From positions 27,336-91,335 of the IMG/VR virus record IMGVR_UViG_3300020390_000002: 64,000 nt of DNA; one strand, given 5' to 3'. This DNA comes from a virus. Each line of letters begins with the position of its first letter. Positions within the stretch are counted from its first letter, which is position 1. The translations under genes and the position numbers were made by a program. Shown piece after piece: positions 21,605 through 30,782 of the stretch. The notes beneath the pieces are model-generated. The model saw only the letters and a program-made list of their open reading frames with translations. It was not told where the DNA came from and did no database searches.

Positions 21605-23950
21605 TCACTGGCAAGAGGTGCAGTCCGGGCCGTTTTCGATCGAACAGACCAGCGCGTCGAGCGGTTCGGAGCTGTTGTTGACGACGCTGACCGTAACCGG
21701 CGCGACGCCCTGCTCGTCGACCTTCACGCGGTAATCGCTAGCAGCGAGCCCAGCGGGGGCCATCACCTCGACGACCGGCTTGATCTCGCCGATGACCTTG
21801 TGGTCCACGTCGTTGATCTGATTGCGCAGGTAGTAAGTCGTCTTGACGCCGAGACGCCAGGCAGTGCGATACCAATCGTCCAGCTCGCGCCCGAGGGTGC
21901 CGAACTTGGCGAACAGGTTCAGGCTCTGGGCCTGGTCGATCCACTTCTGACGCACGGCCGCGGCACGGATCAGCCACTTCTGGTCGATCTCGAACACCGT
22001 CTTGATCTGGTCGGCAGACAGATACTTGAACGTGGGGTCGAGCACCTTGAACAGGCCGGAGGTCTGCTCGAAGTTGCCTACCCGCTCGAACGCCGGCTCG
22101 ATGCAGGGGCTGCAGCCGGTGATGTGGCTGATCGTGGCGGTCGGGGCGATCGCCATGACGTTGGAGTTGCGCATGCCGTGGCGCTTGATGCGCTCACGCA
22201 GGCCGTCCCAGTCCACGCGACCGCCGCGCCCTGACCAGGCCGCCGGCAGCTTGCGGGCCGTATCGATAGGCAGCAGTCCCCGATCCCACTTCGAGCCGTC
22301 GTAGCTCTCGTAGGTGCCGCGGTCGGCTGCCAGATCGCAGCTGGCGCTGATCGCCCAGTAGCTCCACTGCTCGAAGAACTCGTCGGTCAGGCGCAGATGC
22401 TCCTCGCTCTCCCAGTCCACGCCCATGCGGGCCACGTATTCGTTCCATCCCATCAGGCCCAGGCCGATCGGGCGATGGCGCATATTGGAGTAGCGCGCCT
22501 TTTCGGACGGGTAGAAGTTCAGGTCGATCACGTTGTCGAGCATGCGCACCGCAACGGTGATGACGCGGCGCAGCTGGGCCGGGCCGATGCGGCCCACGTT
22601 CACGCTACCCAGGTTGCAGACTGCGGTTTCGTCGTCGGAGGTGTTGAGGGTGATCTCGGTGCAGAGGTTGGAGTTGTGGACCGTGCCGACGTGGTCCTGC
22701 GGGCTGCGGCGGTTGCACTCGTCCTTGAAGGTGATCCAGGGCGCGCCGGATTCCGCGAGCGAGGTGATGATCTTGCGCCACAGCGTGTTCGCATCAACCT
22801 TGCGGACAGCCCCACCCTCTGCTTCGGCGGCCTCGTAGGCGGCCTTGAACTCGTCGCCGTACAGCTCGTGCAGCTCGGGGTATTCGGCGGACGAGAACAG
22901 CGACCACTCGCCGCCGGCCTCGAGGCGCTCCATGAACAAGTCGTTCATCCACAGGGCCGGGAAGATTTCGCGGGCACGCATGCGGTCGTCGCCGGCGTTC
23001 TTCTTGAGGTCGATGAACGCCTCGACGTCGGCATGCCAGGGCTCAAGGTAGGCCGCGAAGGCGCCGTTGCGCTTGCCGCCCTGATTGACGGCCACGGCCG
23101 TATCGTTGAACACCTTCAGGTAGGGCACCACGCCGGACGACTTGCCGCGCGTGCCCTGGATCAGATCCCCGGACGGGCGAACGCGCGTCCAGTCCGTGCC
23201 GATGCCGCCCGCCCACTTCGACAGGTGCGCGCACTCGGTGATCGTGCCGTAGATCCCCTCGATCGAGTCGTCGACCGTATTCAGGTAGCAGCTCGACATC
23301 TGGCTGTGGTTTGTGCCGCTGTTGAACAGCGTCGGCGTGGAGCTGACGAACTCGAACTGGGACAGCACGTCATAGAACTGAATGGCCCAGAAGGTGCGCG
23401 CGGACTCATGTTCGTTGAGCGCCAGGCCGAGCGCGACGCGCATCCAGAAGTGCTGCGGCATCTCCATCACGGTGCCCTTGGAGCCGCGCTTGCCCTCGCG
23501 ACGGATCAGGTAGCGGTCATAGACCGTCTGCATGCCGCGGTAGTCGAACAGCATGTCGCGGTCGGGATCGATCGCCTTGTCGATCGCCTCGAGATCGAAG
23601 CTGAGCAGGTCGTAGTTCAGCGCCCCCTGAGCCACGCCCTCTTCGATGTATTCACGCAGCGGCCGGTAGCTGACTTCGCCGCCGGTGGCCTCCTTGTAGG
23701 TGCGCTGCATGAGCAGGCGCGCGGCCACGAACGTGTAGTCGGGGTTGTTGACGGTGACCGCTTCCGCCGCGGCCTTGATCAGAAGATCCTGCATCTGTTG
23801 GGTCGACACGCCGTCGTAGAAGGCGATGCCGCTGTTGTCGATGACCAGCTGGGGGTTCACGTCGAGTCCGGCGCACGCCCAGCGCACGCACTTCTCGATC
23901 TTTTCGGGACAAAGGGGCTCTTTCGAGCCATCACGCTTGATGACTTCCAT
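21605..23950 (-). CDS. nrdA: Ribonucleotide reductase, large (alpha) subunit, 781 aa
   Basis: Reduces ribonucleotides to deoxyribonucleotides with NrdB. ATP-cone at the N-terminus (MEVIKRDGSKEPLCPEKIEK). Active-site set: Cys in MSSCYLNTVDD (about 219), NLCTEITLN with Asn-Cys-Glu (about 430), Cys in AVCNLGSVN (about 450), and the tyrosine pair near the end. The C-terminal DCTSCQ is the swinging Cys pair used for re-reduction. Complete, without insertion or split, unlike several other replication genes here. Alone between two operators and closed by a terminator. No phage glutaredoxin or thioredoxin was found near it. Confidence 0.95.
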   Translation of the reverse strand: MEVIKRDGSKEPLCPEKIEKCVRWACAGLDVNPQLVIDNSGIAFYDGVSTQQMQDLLIKAAAEAVTVNNPDYTFVAARLLMQRTYKEATGGEVSYRPLREYIEEGVAQGALNYDLLSFDLEAIDKAIDPDRDMLFDYRGMQTVYDRYLIRREGKRGSKGTVMEMPQHFWMRVALGLALNEHESARTFWAIQFYDVLSQFEFVSSTPTLFNSGTNHSQMSSCYLNTVDDSIEGIYGTITECAHLSKWAGGIGTDWTRVRPSGDLIQGTRGKSSGVVPYLKVFNDTAVAVNQGGKRNGAFAAYLEPWHADVEAFIDLKKNAGDDRMRAREIFPALWMNDLFMERLEAGGEWSLFSSAEYPELHELYGDEFKAAYEAAEAEGGAVRKVDANTLWRKIITSLAESGAPWITFKDECNRRSPQDHVGTVHNSNLCTEITLNTSDDETAVCNLGSVNVGRIGPAQLRRVITVAVRMLDNVIDLNFYPSEKARYSNMRHRPIGLGLMGWNEYVARMGVDWESEEHLRLTDEFFEQWSYWAISASCDLAADRGTYESYDGSKWDRGLLPIDTARKLPAAWSGRGGRVDWDGLRERIKRHGMRNSNVMAIAPTATISHITGCSPCIEPAFERVGNFEQTSGLFKVLDPTFKYLSADQIKTVFEIDQKWLIRAAAVRQKWIDQAQSLNLFAKFGTLGRELDDWYRTAWRLGVKTTYYLRNQINDVDHKVIGEIKPVVEVMAPAGLAASDYRVKVDEQGVAPVTVSVVNNSSEPLDALVCSIENGPDCTSCQ

Positions 23951-23978
23951 TGGGTCTCCTGTGTGGGATTAGGGGGTT

Positions 23979-24000
23979 CGAATCCGGCGGGGCCGGGATT
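23979..24000 (-). promoter_or_regulatory. Hairpin in the nrdA leader
   Basis: Inverted repeat AATCCGGC / GCCGGGATT just downstream of the nrdA -10, so at the very 5' end of its mRNA. It may stabilise the message or act in control; no riboswitch motif is visible. Confidence 0.4.
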
Positions 24001-24023
24001 ATAGCATAGTCAGCGCTGACTTA
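23998..24023 (-). promoter_or_regulatory. nrdA promoter (extended -10) with operator
   Basis: Minus-strand TGCTATAAT (-10 at 23998-24003 with the TG element). The perfect operator TAGTCAGCGCTGACTTA (24007-24023) occupies the spacer directly upstream. Confidence 0.8.
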
Positions 24024-24027
24024 TTTT

Positions 24028-24447
24028 CTACCAACTTCCGCGCAGCGGATCGTCGGCGGGCGCCGCTTCCACGCCCAGCTCCTCGTCGAGGGTCAGCTCA
24101 CGCTCGGGTGGCACGTTGATCTTGCGGGGCGGTATGCGCTCTGCAGGCAGCAGCAAGCTGGGTATTTCGCGGGCCGTGTAGACGCAGCCCTGCTTCGGCG
24201 ATCGGGTGCAGCTGTTTCGCATGCTGAAGACGCGGTCGAAGGTCGCGTTGCCTTCCTCCTCGAACCGGATCGACCGATACGGGCACCCTGCGCACGACGG
24301 GTGCATCTCGGCCTCGCAGCCGCGAGTCAGCTCCTCCTGAGCCCACGCCTCTATGCGCCCGGTGGGCATCATTTCAGCCATGTGGCGGTCGAGGGAGATG
24401 TAGTTCTTCATGACCCGGCCGATCAGCTGCTCGCGAATGTCACTCAT
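24028..24447 (-). CDS. Cys-rich protein with LDEEL and GSW tail motifs, 139 aa
   Basis: The start MSDIREQLIGRVMKNYI (ATG at 24445-24447) overlaps the ruvC stop. CEAEMHPSCAGCPY and a later Cys pair could bind metal. The tail RELTLDEELG ... PLRGSW matches that of the protein at 25381-25794, and the terminal GSW recurs in four other proteins here. Last gene of the recombination operon. Function unknown. Confidence 0.65.
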   Translation of the reverse strand: MSDIREQLIGRVMKNYISLDRHMAEMMPTGRIEAWAQEELTRGCEAEMHPSCAGCPYRSIRFEEEGNATFDRVFSMRNSCTRSPKQGCVYTAREIPSLLLPAERIPPRKINVPPERELTLDEELGVEAAPADDPLRGSW

Positions 24448-25031
24448 GCGTTGACAGCCACCGCACGGATCATGCTGCGCATCATGGCGACGGCCTGGGC
24501 ATACTGGGCAGTCCGGATGCCGGCATAGATCACCGCGACCGCATCGGCCAGGTGCTCGTTGTCGTTCATCAGCACCTGCTTGCCTTTGAGCTTGCGCACC
24601 AGCCAGGGGGCCGACGGGTGCAGTTCGGTCGCCCAGCTGATCATCTCCTCCTTGCTGGCGGTCTTTTTGCCGACGGAAGCCAGCTTGACCTCTTTCTGAT
24701 CGACCTCGATCAGCGGGATCGGCAACGTGGCCAGCAGCCCGGTCGCGATGCCGAAGGCGCGCGCGGTCGAAGCGCTCTGGCCGCCGGTAGGCACTTCCGC
24801 GATCGCCAGGTGACACTGGGCGCAAGCAGCATTGAGCGCGCCGTGTATCTGTCGAGCGCGCTGCAGGTTGTCCGACGACGCCCGCACCTGCTTGCTCTTG
24901 GTCTTTGCGGTCTTCACCAGATCCATCTGACGGATCACGACCGCACCGTCATGCAGATCGACGTCGGCGAACACGAGACCCACGTTGGCCAGTGCCATGT
25001 CGATGCCGACCACCTTTATGATTTCGCTCAT
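24444..25031 (-). CDS. ruvC: RuvC-like Holliday junction resolvase, 195 aa
   Basis: RNase-H-fold nuclease that would resolve recombination junctions before packaging. First catalytic Asp in GIDMALANVG (residues 9-18), Glu in LAIAEVPTGGQS (about 78), then KLASVGKKTASKEEM (about 122-136) and the final Asp in EHLADAVAVIYAG (about 160-172) follow RuvC order. Somewhat longer than bacterial RuvC. Lies with sbcC and sbcD in one operon, which fits. No RuvA or RuvB gene is seen in the window. Confidence 0.8.
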   Translation of the reverse strand: MSEIIKVVGIDMALANVGLVFADVDLHDGAVVIRQMDLVKTAKTKSKQVRASSDNLQRARQIHGALNAACAQCHLAIAEVPTGGQSASTARAFGIATGLLATLPIPLIEVDQKEVKLASVGKKTASKEEMISWATELHPSAPWLVRKLKGKQVLMNDNEHLADAVAVIYAGIRTAQYAQAVAMMRSMIRAVAVNA

Positions 25032-25039
25032 GTTTACTC

Positions 25040-25384
25040 CTAGTTCCAGCTGCCGCGCAGCGTGTCCGTTTCGCTCAGGTCGGCGTCTATCGTCGTCAGC
25101 TCCATGACCCGCGCCTCGAGCGCCTCGAGTGCTTCAAGGCGTCGCTCCAGGCGCTCCAGGCGCTGGGCGATACCGGGGATCTCGCCGTCGAACTCGACCC
25201 TGTCCAGACGGCGCTCGATCATTTCGCGGCGCGTGGTTTCGGCCGAGAGGTCCCCGGACAGCAGGCTGCTATCGCAAATCAGCCGGTCGACCTCGATACG
25301 CATCTGGCCCGAGTTGTGTTCCCAGTCGGTGAGGCGCGTGTTGATCGCGATCACCGCGTCACGTAATTCATCGAAGTTGTTCAT
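25040..25384 (-). CDS. Coiled-coil protein ending in GSWN, 114 aa
   Basis: The start MNNFDELRDAVIAIN (ATG at 25382-25384) overlaps the upstream stop. Residues 60-95 form a coiled coil (RLERLERRLEALEALEARV). Ends DTLRGSWN, a variant of the shared C-terminal tag. Function unknown. Confidence 0.6.
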   Translation of the reverse strand: MNNFDELRDAVIAINTRLTDWEHNSGQMRIEVDRLICDSSLLSGDLSAETTRREMIERRLDRVEFDGEIPGIAQRLERLERRLEALEALEARVMELTTIDADLSETDTLRGSWN

Positions 25385-25794
25385 GACCAGCTCCCCCACA
25401 GTTGGGCGGGGCTTTCTTCCTCGATGCCCAGCTCCTCGTCGAGGGTCAGCTCGCGACCTGCCGGCGCGTCGACCTCGTCGCGCGCCACCAGGTTGGGCTC
25501 CAGACCCCGGATGAGTGGCTCCAGAACAGCGGCACTCAAAAGGCTCTTCTCTGCCCGTCTCGCCGGGAGCCGGGCGGCCATCTCTTCCGCGAGCCGAGAG
25601 GTCATCCCTTCCGCTTCGCGCGCCTCGATTTCACTCGCAGTAAAGCTCTTGGGTTCAATCAGGCTCGAGCGGAGGCGCGGAGTGCCGGTGAGCAGGCTTC
25701 CGGTGGACACTGGCGTGTTGTATTCCCGTGCCCAATCGATCCAGACCCGTGATGCCGATTCCCGGATGATGCTGTCGTATTCTTCGTTGTCCAT
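25381..25794 (-). CDS. Hypothetical protein with LDEEL and GSW tail motifs, 137 aa
   Basis: The start MDNEEYDSIIRESASR (ATG at 25792-25794) overlaps the upstream TAA (TAATG). Charged, helical body. Tail RELTLDEELGIEEE ... QLWGSWS is shared with the 24028-24447 protein. The tail module has been duplicated between otherwise unrelated proteins. Function unknown. Confidence 0.6.
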   Translation of the reverse strand: MDNEEYDSIIRESASRVWIDWAREYNTPVSTGSLLTGTPRLRSSLIEPKSFTASEIEAREAEGMTSRLAEEMAARLPARRAEKSLLSAAVLEPLIRGLEPNLVARDEVDAPAGRELTLDEELGIEEESPAQLWGSWS

Positions 25795-26201
25795 TACCAG
25801 CTCGCCCACAGGGGATTCCTGGCCACTCGATCAGCCATTGCTGCATTCGCGGTTGCGTCGATCGGCGGCACGTTCGAGTTGCCCTCGAGGTCCGCCTCCT
25901 CGATCACGGCCAGATAGTCGGCAAACCCTTTCAGCAAGCCCCTGGCGACGTCCAGCGTCATTTCCATGTGCCGACGCCCCGGGTCATCGCTGTGCGAAAA
26001 GATGAAAACTAGACCGCCGCGCTTGCCGACGTAGCACTCGGTCAGCGTGAAGCGATCACCGCGAACCATCGACACCTTGAGGAACTTGCCGTTTATCTTG
26101 GCGGTGACCTTCGCGGTCGTATTCAGCTGCCAGGAAGGCGCAGCGCCGCCATTCTCTTCGAACATGCGCCGTCTCAGGCGCGTGGCATAGGCTTGATCCA
26201 T
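25794..26201 (-). CDS. Hypothetical protein ending in LWASW, 135 aa
   Basis: Starts MDQAYATRLRRRMFEEN. Beta-rich middle (KVTAKINGKFLKVSMV, GLVFIFSHS) then a helix. The C-terminal NPLWASW is a form of the GSW tag. Start overlaps the sbcC stop (TGATG). Function unknown. Confidence 0.6.
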   Translation of the reverse strand: MDQAYATRLRRRMFEENGGAAPSWQLNTTAKVTAKINGKFLKVSMVRGDRFTLTECYVGKRGGLVFIFSHSDDPGRRHMEMTLDVARGLLKGFADYLAVIEEADLEGNSNVPPIDATANAAMADRVARNPLWASW

Positions 26202-28135
26202 CAGGCAGCGTCCTCCACCAGGGTCGAATAGCCGCCCTCTTTCACCAGCGTCATCGACGTGCGAATCCAGTCGCGCAACGGGTTGTGTGACACCACGATC
26301 ACCGTGCCCTTCTCGCGCGCCTTCTCCTCCAGCACCGCCATCAGGCGCTCGAGGCCCGCCGCGTCCAGTGCGTCGTCGATCTCGTCGGCGATATACAGGC
26401 CGATCGGCTTCTCGGCGCGCGAGGCCACGAGGTCCTGCAGGGCCATTGACGTGGCCAGCCGGACCTTGCGCTTCTCGCCGCCCGACAGGCTGCGGAAGGA
26501 CTCCGCGGCCGTCGTGGAGGTGGCCGCGATATGGAACTTCTCGCGCGCCTCACCCTTCGACGTCTCGCCGATGGTCGACCACACGGCTGACAGATTGCCG
26601 TCGGACAGCACGCCCAGGTAATGCGCAGTGCGGTCATTCAAAAACGGGGTGACCTCGTCGAGAATGTAGCCGCGCACACCCGCCGGCGAGAACACGTCGC
26701 AGGCGGCCTCCATCGGCTTCATAGCCTGCTTCTGATCGATAAGCCGGCGCGTGACGGCCACCAGCTCGCTCTTCGCTCCATCGGCGCGCTCACGTGCTTT
26801 GACCAGCATGGCCGTATACGGGTTGACCTCGTCCTGCGCGGTGGCCAGATTGGCCTCGCAGGTATCCTTGATCTCGCCGGCGCGCGTGATGCGATTGCCG
26901 GCATCGCGGTGCTTCTGAATCTCGGCGTCGACGCGGTCGCGCGCATCGAGCATCTTGCTGATGTCCGTCATGGAAGACTCGTAATCGGTGACGCGCTGCG
27001 CTGCGATCTGAGCGCGTTTCTCCGCTTCCGAATACGCTGATAGCGCTTTGTCCGCGTTCTCCTGCTCACGCGCGAGCTGCGCGCTGATGCGGGCCTTTTG
27101 ATCGGCCACATCATCCTCGCAATACAGCTTTCCGCACTCACCGCAGGGCTTGCCGGGGATCTGTTCGACCCGGTCGAGCGCACCCTGACTGGCCTTGACG
27201 GCATTGCGCGCAGTGTTCAGCGCGTTCAGCGCCGTGTTCTGCTGGTTGATCAGATTGCCCTGCTCGGCCAGCAGTCGATTGTGTTCGACCTTCTCGCCCG
27301 ACACGCCGTTGATTCTGTCGCCCACCTTCGCCCGCATGTCGTTGAGCTTGGTAAGCGGGGTCAGGCGCCCGGCGTCGGCCTGGGCGGCCTTGAGTGAAGC
27401 GACGGCCTCGTCCAGCGCCTTCTGCGCCGTCTCGATCTTGGTCGCCTGGGTGCCGCCCCAGCCGGCCTCGTTGGTGGTCAGCTCGTCTACGCGGCGCTTG
27501 GCGTCGTCGAAAACCTGGCGCTTGGCATCCTGGTCACGCACCAGCGATTCGATCTCCTTTTCCAGCGCGCCGCGCCGGGTGCGCGCCTCGACATAGGCAC
27601 GCTCGAGCACGGTCACGCCCGCCGCTTCCTCGACAATCGCCTTTAGTTCGCGATCGGTCATGCCCGGCAGGTCCGGCATCTTCTCCTGGCCGGAGTAGAT
27701 CGCGGCATTGAATACGTCCACCGGCGCGCCGATCAGCCGCTCGACCATTTCCTGGGTGAGCTTGTTCGTGCCCTTCGTGACGTCGACGCCGTTGTGATAG
27801 ACCCACAGCTTGGACTTGAGGGTCTTGTGCTTGCGTCCGCGGCTCACGACCCAGTCGCTGCCATCCGCAGGATCGGTCAGGCCGATGGTCACGGAGCAGC
27901 CCTTGCCGGCAGTGCGATTGATGACCTCGTCGCCGGAGTCGCCTTTGGCCGTGATGCCGTAGAGGCACCAGGACAGCGCGTCCGGCAGGCTGGACTTGCC
28001 GGCACCGTTGGAATCGGCCGAGCTGTCGTCCAGATTCTTGCCCTGCAGCAGCAGCAGCCCGAGCGAATCGAGGCTGTTCAGGTTGGCCCGGCCGATCGCG
28101 CCGAAGTTTTCAAGATGAATGGACTGGAACTTCAT
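26201..28135 (-). CDS. sbcC: SbcC/gp46-like recombination ATPase, 644 aa
   Basis: SMC-like ATPase that with SbcD (T4 gp46/gp47, Rad50/Mre11) processes DNA ends for recombination. Walker A SNGAGKSSL at about residues 43-51, coiled coil about 180-470, zinc hook CGEC at about residue 335, ABC signature LSGGEKRKV about 553, Walker B YIADEIDDALD about 583 and the H-loop VSHNP near 620. Length fits phage gp46. It overlaps sbcD by four bases. Operon partners are ruvC and sbcD. Confidence 0.92.
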   Translation of the reverse strand: MKFQSIHLENFGAIGRANLNSLDSLGLLLLQGKNLDDSSADSNGAGKSSLPDALSWCLYGITAKGDSGDEVINRTAGKGCSVTIGLTDPADGSDWVVSRGRKHKTLKSKLWVYHNGVDVTKGTNKLTQEMVERLIGAPVDVFNAAIYSGQEKMPDLPGMTDRELKAIVEEAAGVTVLERAYVEARTRRGALEKEIESLVRDQDAKRQVFDDAKRRVDELTTNEAGWGGTQATKIETAQKALDEAVASLKAAQADAGRLTPLTKLNDMRAKVGDRINGVSGEKVEHNRLLAEQGNLINQQNTALNALNTARNAVKASQGALDRVEQIPGKPCGECGKLYCEDDVADQKARISAQLAREQENADKALSAYSEAEKRAQIAAQRVTDYESSMTDISKMLDARDRVDAEIQKHRDAGNRITRAGEIKDTCEANLATAQDEVNPYTAMLVKARERADGAKSELVAVTRRLIDQKQAMKPMEAACDVFSPAGVRGYILDEVTPFLNDRTAHYLGVLSDGNLSAVWSTIGETSKGEAREKFHIAATSTTAAESFRSLSGGEKRKVRLATSMALQDLVASRAEKPIGLYIADEIDDALDAAGLERLMAVLEEKAREKGTVIVVSHNPLRDWIRTSMTLVKEGGYSTLVEDAA

Positions 28136-29223
28136 TCGACGGCCTCCACGGTGGTCAAAATGTCGTCGCAGACCGTCTTGACGGCCTCCGGATCGTCGTA
28201 TCCCTTCTCGTCGATGTACGCCGCAGTCGAGCCACGCAGCGTCTTGCCGGCGGTGACCGCCGCGCTACGGGTTGCAGCAGCCTTGCGGATGGGGATGACC
28301 GTGACGCCCAGCGCGCCGGCCTCCTTGAGCTGATTGCGCACGGTCTCGACGTCGGATTCGTTCTCGATCTCGACCTTCACGCGCACGAAGTGGCCATCGA
28401 CCATCAGCTCGATGTCGTTGGGGTCGGTGTCGACCGTGATGTCCACGAACTGCGGCGCCTGGGTGCAGCGCCACTCGACCTTCTCCGGGTAGACCAGCAG
28501 GTGGCCCGCCTTCGTGTTCGGGTCGTTCCAGGTCTGGTGCGTGACCGCGCCGATGGAGTAGACGCCGTTACCGAAGTCGACATGATTGTGGTAGTGGCCG
28601 GCGAACACGCGCTTGAAGCCCAGTGCGGCCAGCTCGTCGGCCTCGAGACCGGAGTCCGGCAGGCCCTTGATCACGCCGTTGACCGGCGCATGGATGACGG
28701 CGTCGACTTGAGCGCAGTCACCGCCGCGTTCCGACAAGCCCTGCAGCCATTCCTGCATCGTCTTCATAAGCTGCTGATGTGAACCATGCCAGGGGAAGAG
28801 CGCCACGTTCTGGTCGCAGTCGAGCTTGAAGCTGTTGCCGGCAGGATCGTTGACCATCGTCACACCCACGCGCGTGAGCGCTTCGGCGGAATTGCTCAGC
28901 CGGAACGTGTCGTTGGTTTCCAGATCGTGGTTGCCGGGGATCGCGTAGATGTTCAGGTCGAACTGAGTTTTCAGTTCGGCGAACAGGTCGAGCGTGACGT
29001 TGAGCACCATCGGCGAGACCGAGCCGCGCACGTGAAAGATGTCGCCGCCGATCACCACGTCCCGGCCGCCGCGATCGATCAGCTCGCGACAGGCAAGCCG
29101 GATGTTTTCGCGGATACTCCACAGGCGCGAGTTGACGCCGTTCTCGTTGATGGTCGAGAACGCGGACCACTCGTGCATGTGCAGGTCCGAGATCAGCAGA
29201 TAGGGAACGCTACTTGCCGGCAT
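28132..29223 (-). CDS. sbcD: SbcD/gp47-like nuclease, 363 aa
   Basis: Calcineurin-type phosphoesterase, nuclease partner of SbcC. Metal-binding blocks: ISDLHMH (about residue 12), GGDIFH (about 60), GNHD (about 97), VIHAP (about 175), GHYHNH (about 208). The start is set at MPASSVPYLLISDLH (ATG at 29221-29223), with GAGG upstream; it overlaps the membrane-protein gene by 14 bases. The C-terminal 100 residues are the usual capping part. Confidence 0.9.
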   Translation of the reverse strand: MPASSVPYLLISDLHMHEWSAFSTINENGVNSRLWSIRENIRLACRELIDRGGRDVVIGGDIFHVRGSVSPMVLNVTLDLFAELKTQFDLNIYAIPGNHDLETNDTFRLSNSAEALTRVGVTMVNDPAGNSFKLDCDQNVALFPWHGSHQQLMKTMQEWLQGLSERGGDCAQVDAVIHAPVNGVIKGLPDSGLEADELAALGFKRVFAGHYHNHVDFGNGVYSIGAVTHQTWNDPNTKAGHLLVYPEKVEWRCTQAPQFVDITVDTDPNDIELMVDGHFVRVKVEIENESDVETVRNQLKEAGALGVTVIPIRKAAATRSAAVTAGKTLRGSTAAYIDEKGYDDPEAVKTVCDDILTTVEAVE

Positions 29224-29458
29224 TCTTGGCCTCGTCAAGCTGGGCCTCGAGGTCTGCATCGGCGTTCTTGATGAGGTTCGACATCACCATGAAGCCCGTC
29301 GCGAGCATCGAGTTCCAGATCAGCAGGCAGATCGCGAGGATCGTGAACAGCCAGTTGGTGCCGACCGCGAGCGCGGCGATCAGGGCGACCGACAGGACGA
29401 AGTGTCCGAGCGTGAGCAGTGGGTTGAGGGTGCATTTGACGCCTTTGAAATGGTGCAT
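29210..29458 (-). CDS. Small membrane protein, 82 aa
   Basis: Two hydrophobic helices (about residues 18-36 and 38-60, LFTILAICLLIWNSML) and an acidic cytoplasmic tail. First gene behind the strong operator-promoter at 29494-29521. Its place ahead of sbcD is odd for a recombination operon. Function unknown. Confidence 0.65.
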   Translation of the reverse strand: MHHFKGVKCTLNPLLTLGHFVLSVALIAALAVGTNWLFTILAICLLIWNSMLATGFMVMSNLIKNADADLEAQLDEAKNAGK

Positions 29459-29493
29459 GTTCTGTCCTCTTGTTGTGTGCTGAGTCTCTGCTT

Positions 29494-29521
29494 ATGATAA
29501 GTCAGCGCTGAGTTATGTCAA
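29494..29521 (-). promoter_or_regulatory. Promoter of the recombination operon with operator in the spacer
   Basis: Minus-strand TTGACA (29516-29521), 16 bp spacer, TATCAT (29494-29499). The operator TAAGTCAGCGCTGAGTTA (29498-29515) fills the spacer. Confidence 0.85.
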
Positions 29522-29528
29522 TAGACGG

Positions 29529-29939
29529 CTAGATTTTTATTTCGCCCTGCAGCAGCCGGAAGTGGATCAGCGGCAGATACTTCTGATTCGCGCCGCCGCG
29601 ACGCGAGTAGTCCGCGGACTTCACCTTGTGCGGATCATAGTAGTTGCTGATGTGGGTGAACCATTTGTCGCGACTGTTGCGCACCAGCACCACGATCCAC
29701 TCGACGCCGCGCGCTCGTGCCATGCCGAGCGTCGAGACATCGAGCGCCCAGGTGGCGGTGCCCGCGCGCATGGCATCCGAGAGCGTCTTGCAGTCCGACC
29801 CCGCGCGGAAGATTTCGCGCGTGCTGCGATAGGCCACGTAGACCTGGCGGCCGGAGGGATGGAAGGTCACGAACGCACCGTAGAGCTTGCCCTTGTGCTT
29901 GAGCGGCTCGACCGTGCGGTCAGCGTTGGATTTCAGCAT
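29529..29939 (-). CDS. Hypothetical protein, 136 aa
   Basis: The start is placed at MLKSNADRTVEPLKH; a second ATG seven codons upstream (MAPSRYT) is possible, both overlapping the upstream gene. Beta-rich basic protein with Tyr and Arg clusters (RQVYVAYRSTREIF). No family recognised. Confidence 0.55.
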   Translation of the reverse strand: MLKSNADRTVEPLKHKGKLYGAFVTFHPSGRQVYVAYRSTREIFRAGSDCKTLSDAMRAGTATWALDVSTLGMARARGVEWIVVLVRNSRDKWFTHISNYYDPHKVKSADYSRRGGANQKYLPLIHFRLLQGEIKI

Positions 29940-30504
29940 CGTGTATCGGCTCGGGGCCATCCTCGTAAGGGGTGAGATAAAGCGCCTGCAGCTGCAGGTC
30001 CTCCTTGTTCATGAACGCGCCGTAGGCTTTGCGCAGCACCGCATCGACATGGGCGACGGGATCTTCGGGCTTGTCGTGGAGCGCGCAGTGATTGAACTTC
30101 GCGTGCGCCAGCAGAATGGCGTTGTAGCCGCCGGCGAATACCTGCCGGGTGCGGGCGTAGCCGAAGATGTTGTCCGCCACGCTGTCGTAGAGCGCAACGG
30201 TGGTGCCCGTGCTCAGGCGCTCGGTCCAGGCGCGGCCAAGCCGCATCGTGTTGAAGGTCGTCTCCATGCCGATCAGCGGCGGCCGGAAGGCCACCAGCGG
30301 TATGAACTTCTCGCACCAGCGCGTGCGTATCTGGACGAACGACGGTGCCGCTGCGAGCCTGCCGACCGCGCACAGGGCAGCGCGCCCACAGCAGTCGCAG
30401 AGGTTCACGTCGCGCGCCTGCTCGGGCTGCGTCTCGATCGTGAATGCCCCGTTGGGGTGACGCTTGACCCGCTGGCTGAGCTTGTTGTCGAGGCCGGAGC
30501 TCAC
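29920..30504 (-). CDS. Hypothetical protein, 194 aa, Cys pair and possible ASCH-like fold
   Basis: GTG start (30502-30504) overlapping the upstream TGA. CDCCGRAALC near residue 36 could be a zinc ribbon. The following RLGRAWTERLSTGTTVALYD (about 95-114) and a later HAKFNH recall ASCH-type beta-barrels, but the match is weak. Function unknown. Confidence 0.5.
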   Translation of the reverse strand: MSSGLDNKLSQRVKRHPNGAFTIETQPEQARDVNLCDCCGRAALCAVGRLAAAPSFVQIRTRWCEKFIPLVAFRPPLIGMETTFNTMRLGRAWTERLSTGTTVALYDSVADNIFGYARTRQVFAGGYNAILLAHAKFNHCALHDKPEDPVAHVDAVLRKAYGAFMNKEDLQLQALYLTPYEDGPEPIHDAEIQR

Positions 30505-30782
30505 GCCTCGTCTTCCTCGGCCGCGCACTTCTGACAGAGCCAGGTCTCGTCGTCGTCGTCGAGCGTCGCTTCTTCGGTCGGCACGTCGTCGTAACAGTCA
30601 CCACAGACCTTGTGGTCCGCCGTGTTGATGTCTTCGAAGCTGACCCACTCCCAGGTCTGGACGTAAGCGCCGTACTCACACCCGAACGAGACGACGGCGT
30701 CCGCATCGGCTCCGGACGCGCATGCGTCGCGAACGCGCTCAACTATTTTCTTTTGATTTTCATCGTACTCGACGTCAGGCAT
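30501..30782 (-). CDS. Zinc-ribbon-like acidic protein, 93 aa
   Basis: The start MPDVEYDENQKKIVERV (ATG at 30780-30782) is preceded by GGAGAA. Two Cys pairs, VCGDCYD and LCQKC, at about residues 57 and 83 form a probable zinc ribbon; the acidic stretch between them is unusual. First gene of a three-gene leftward unit. Function unknown. Confidence 0.65.
   Translation of the reverse strand: MPDVEYDENQKKIVERVRDACASGADADAVVSFGCEYGAYVQTWEWVSFEDINTADHKVCGDCYDDVPTEEATLDDDDETWLCQKCAAEEDEA

Noticed and set aside
23966-23986. GGTTCGAATCC, a T-loop-like sequence suggesting a tRNA
   Set aside because: The flanking bases do not pair as a T-arm or acceptor, and no anticodon arm is present; it is part of the nrdA leader.
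22397-24004. Long plus-strand open frame opposite nrdA (535 codons)
   Set aside because: Antisense shadow of a clear nrdA gene in GC-rich DNA; no ribosome site and no protein-like pattern.
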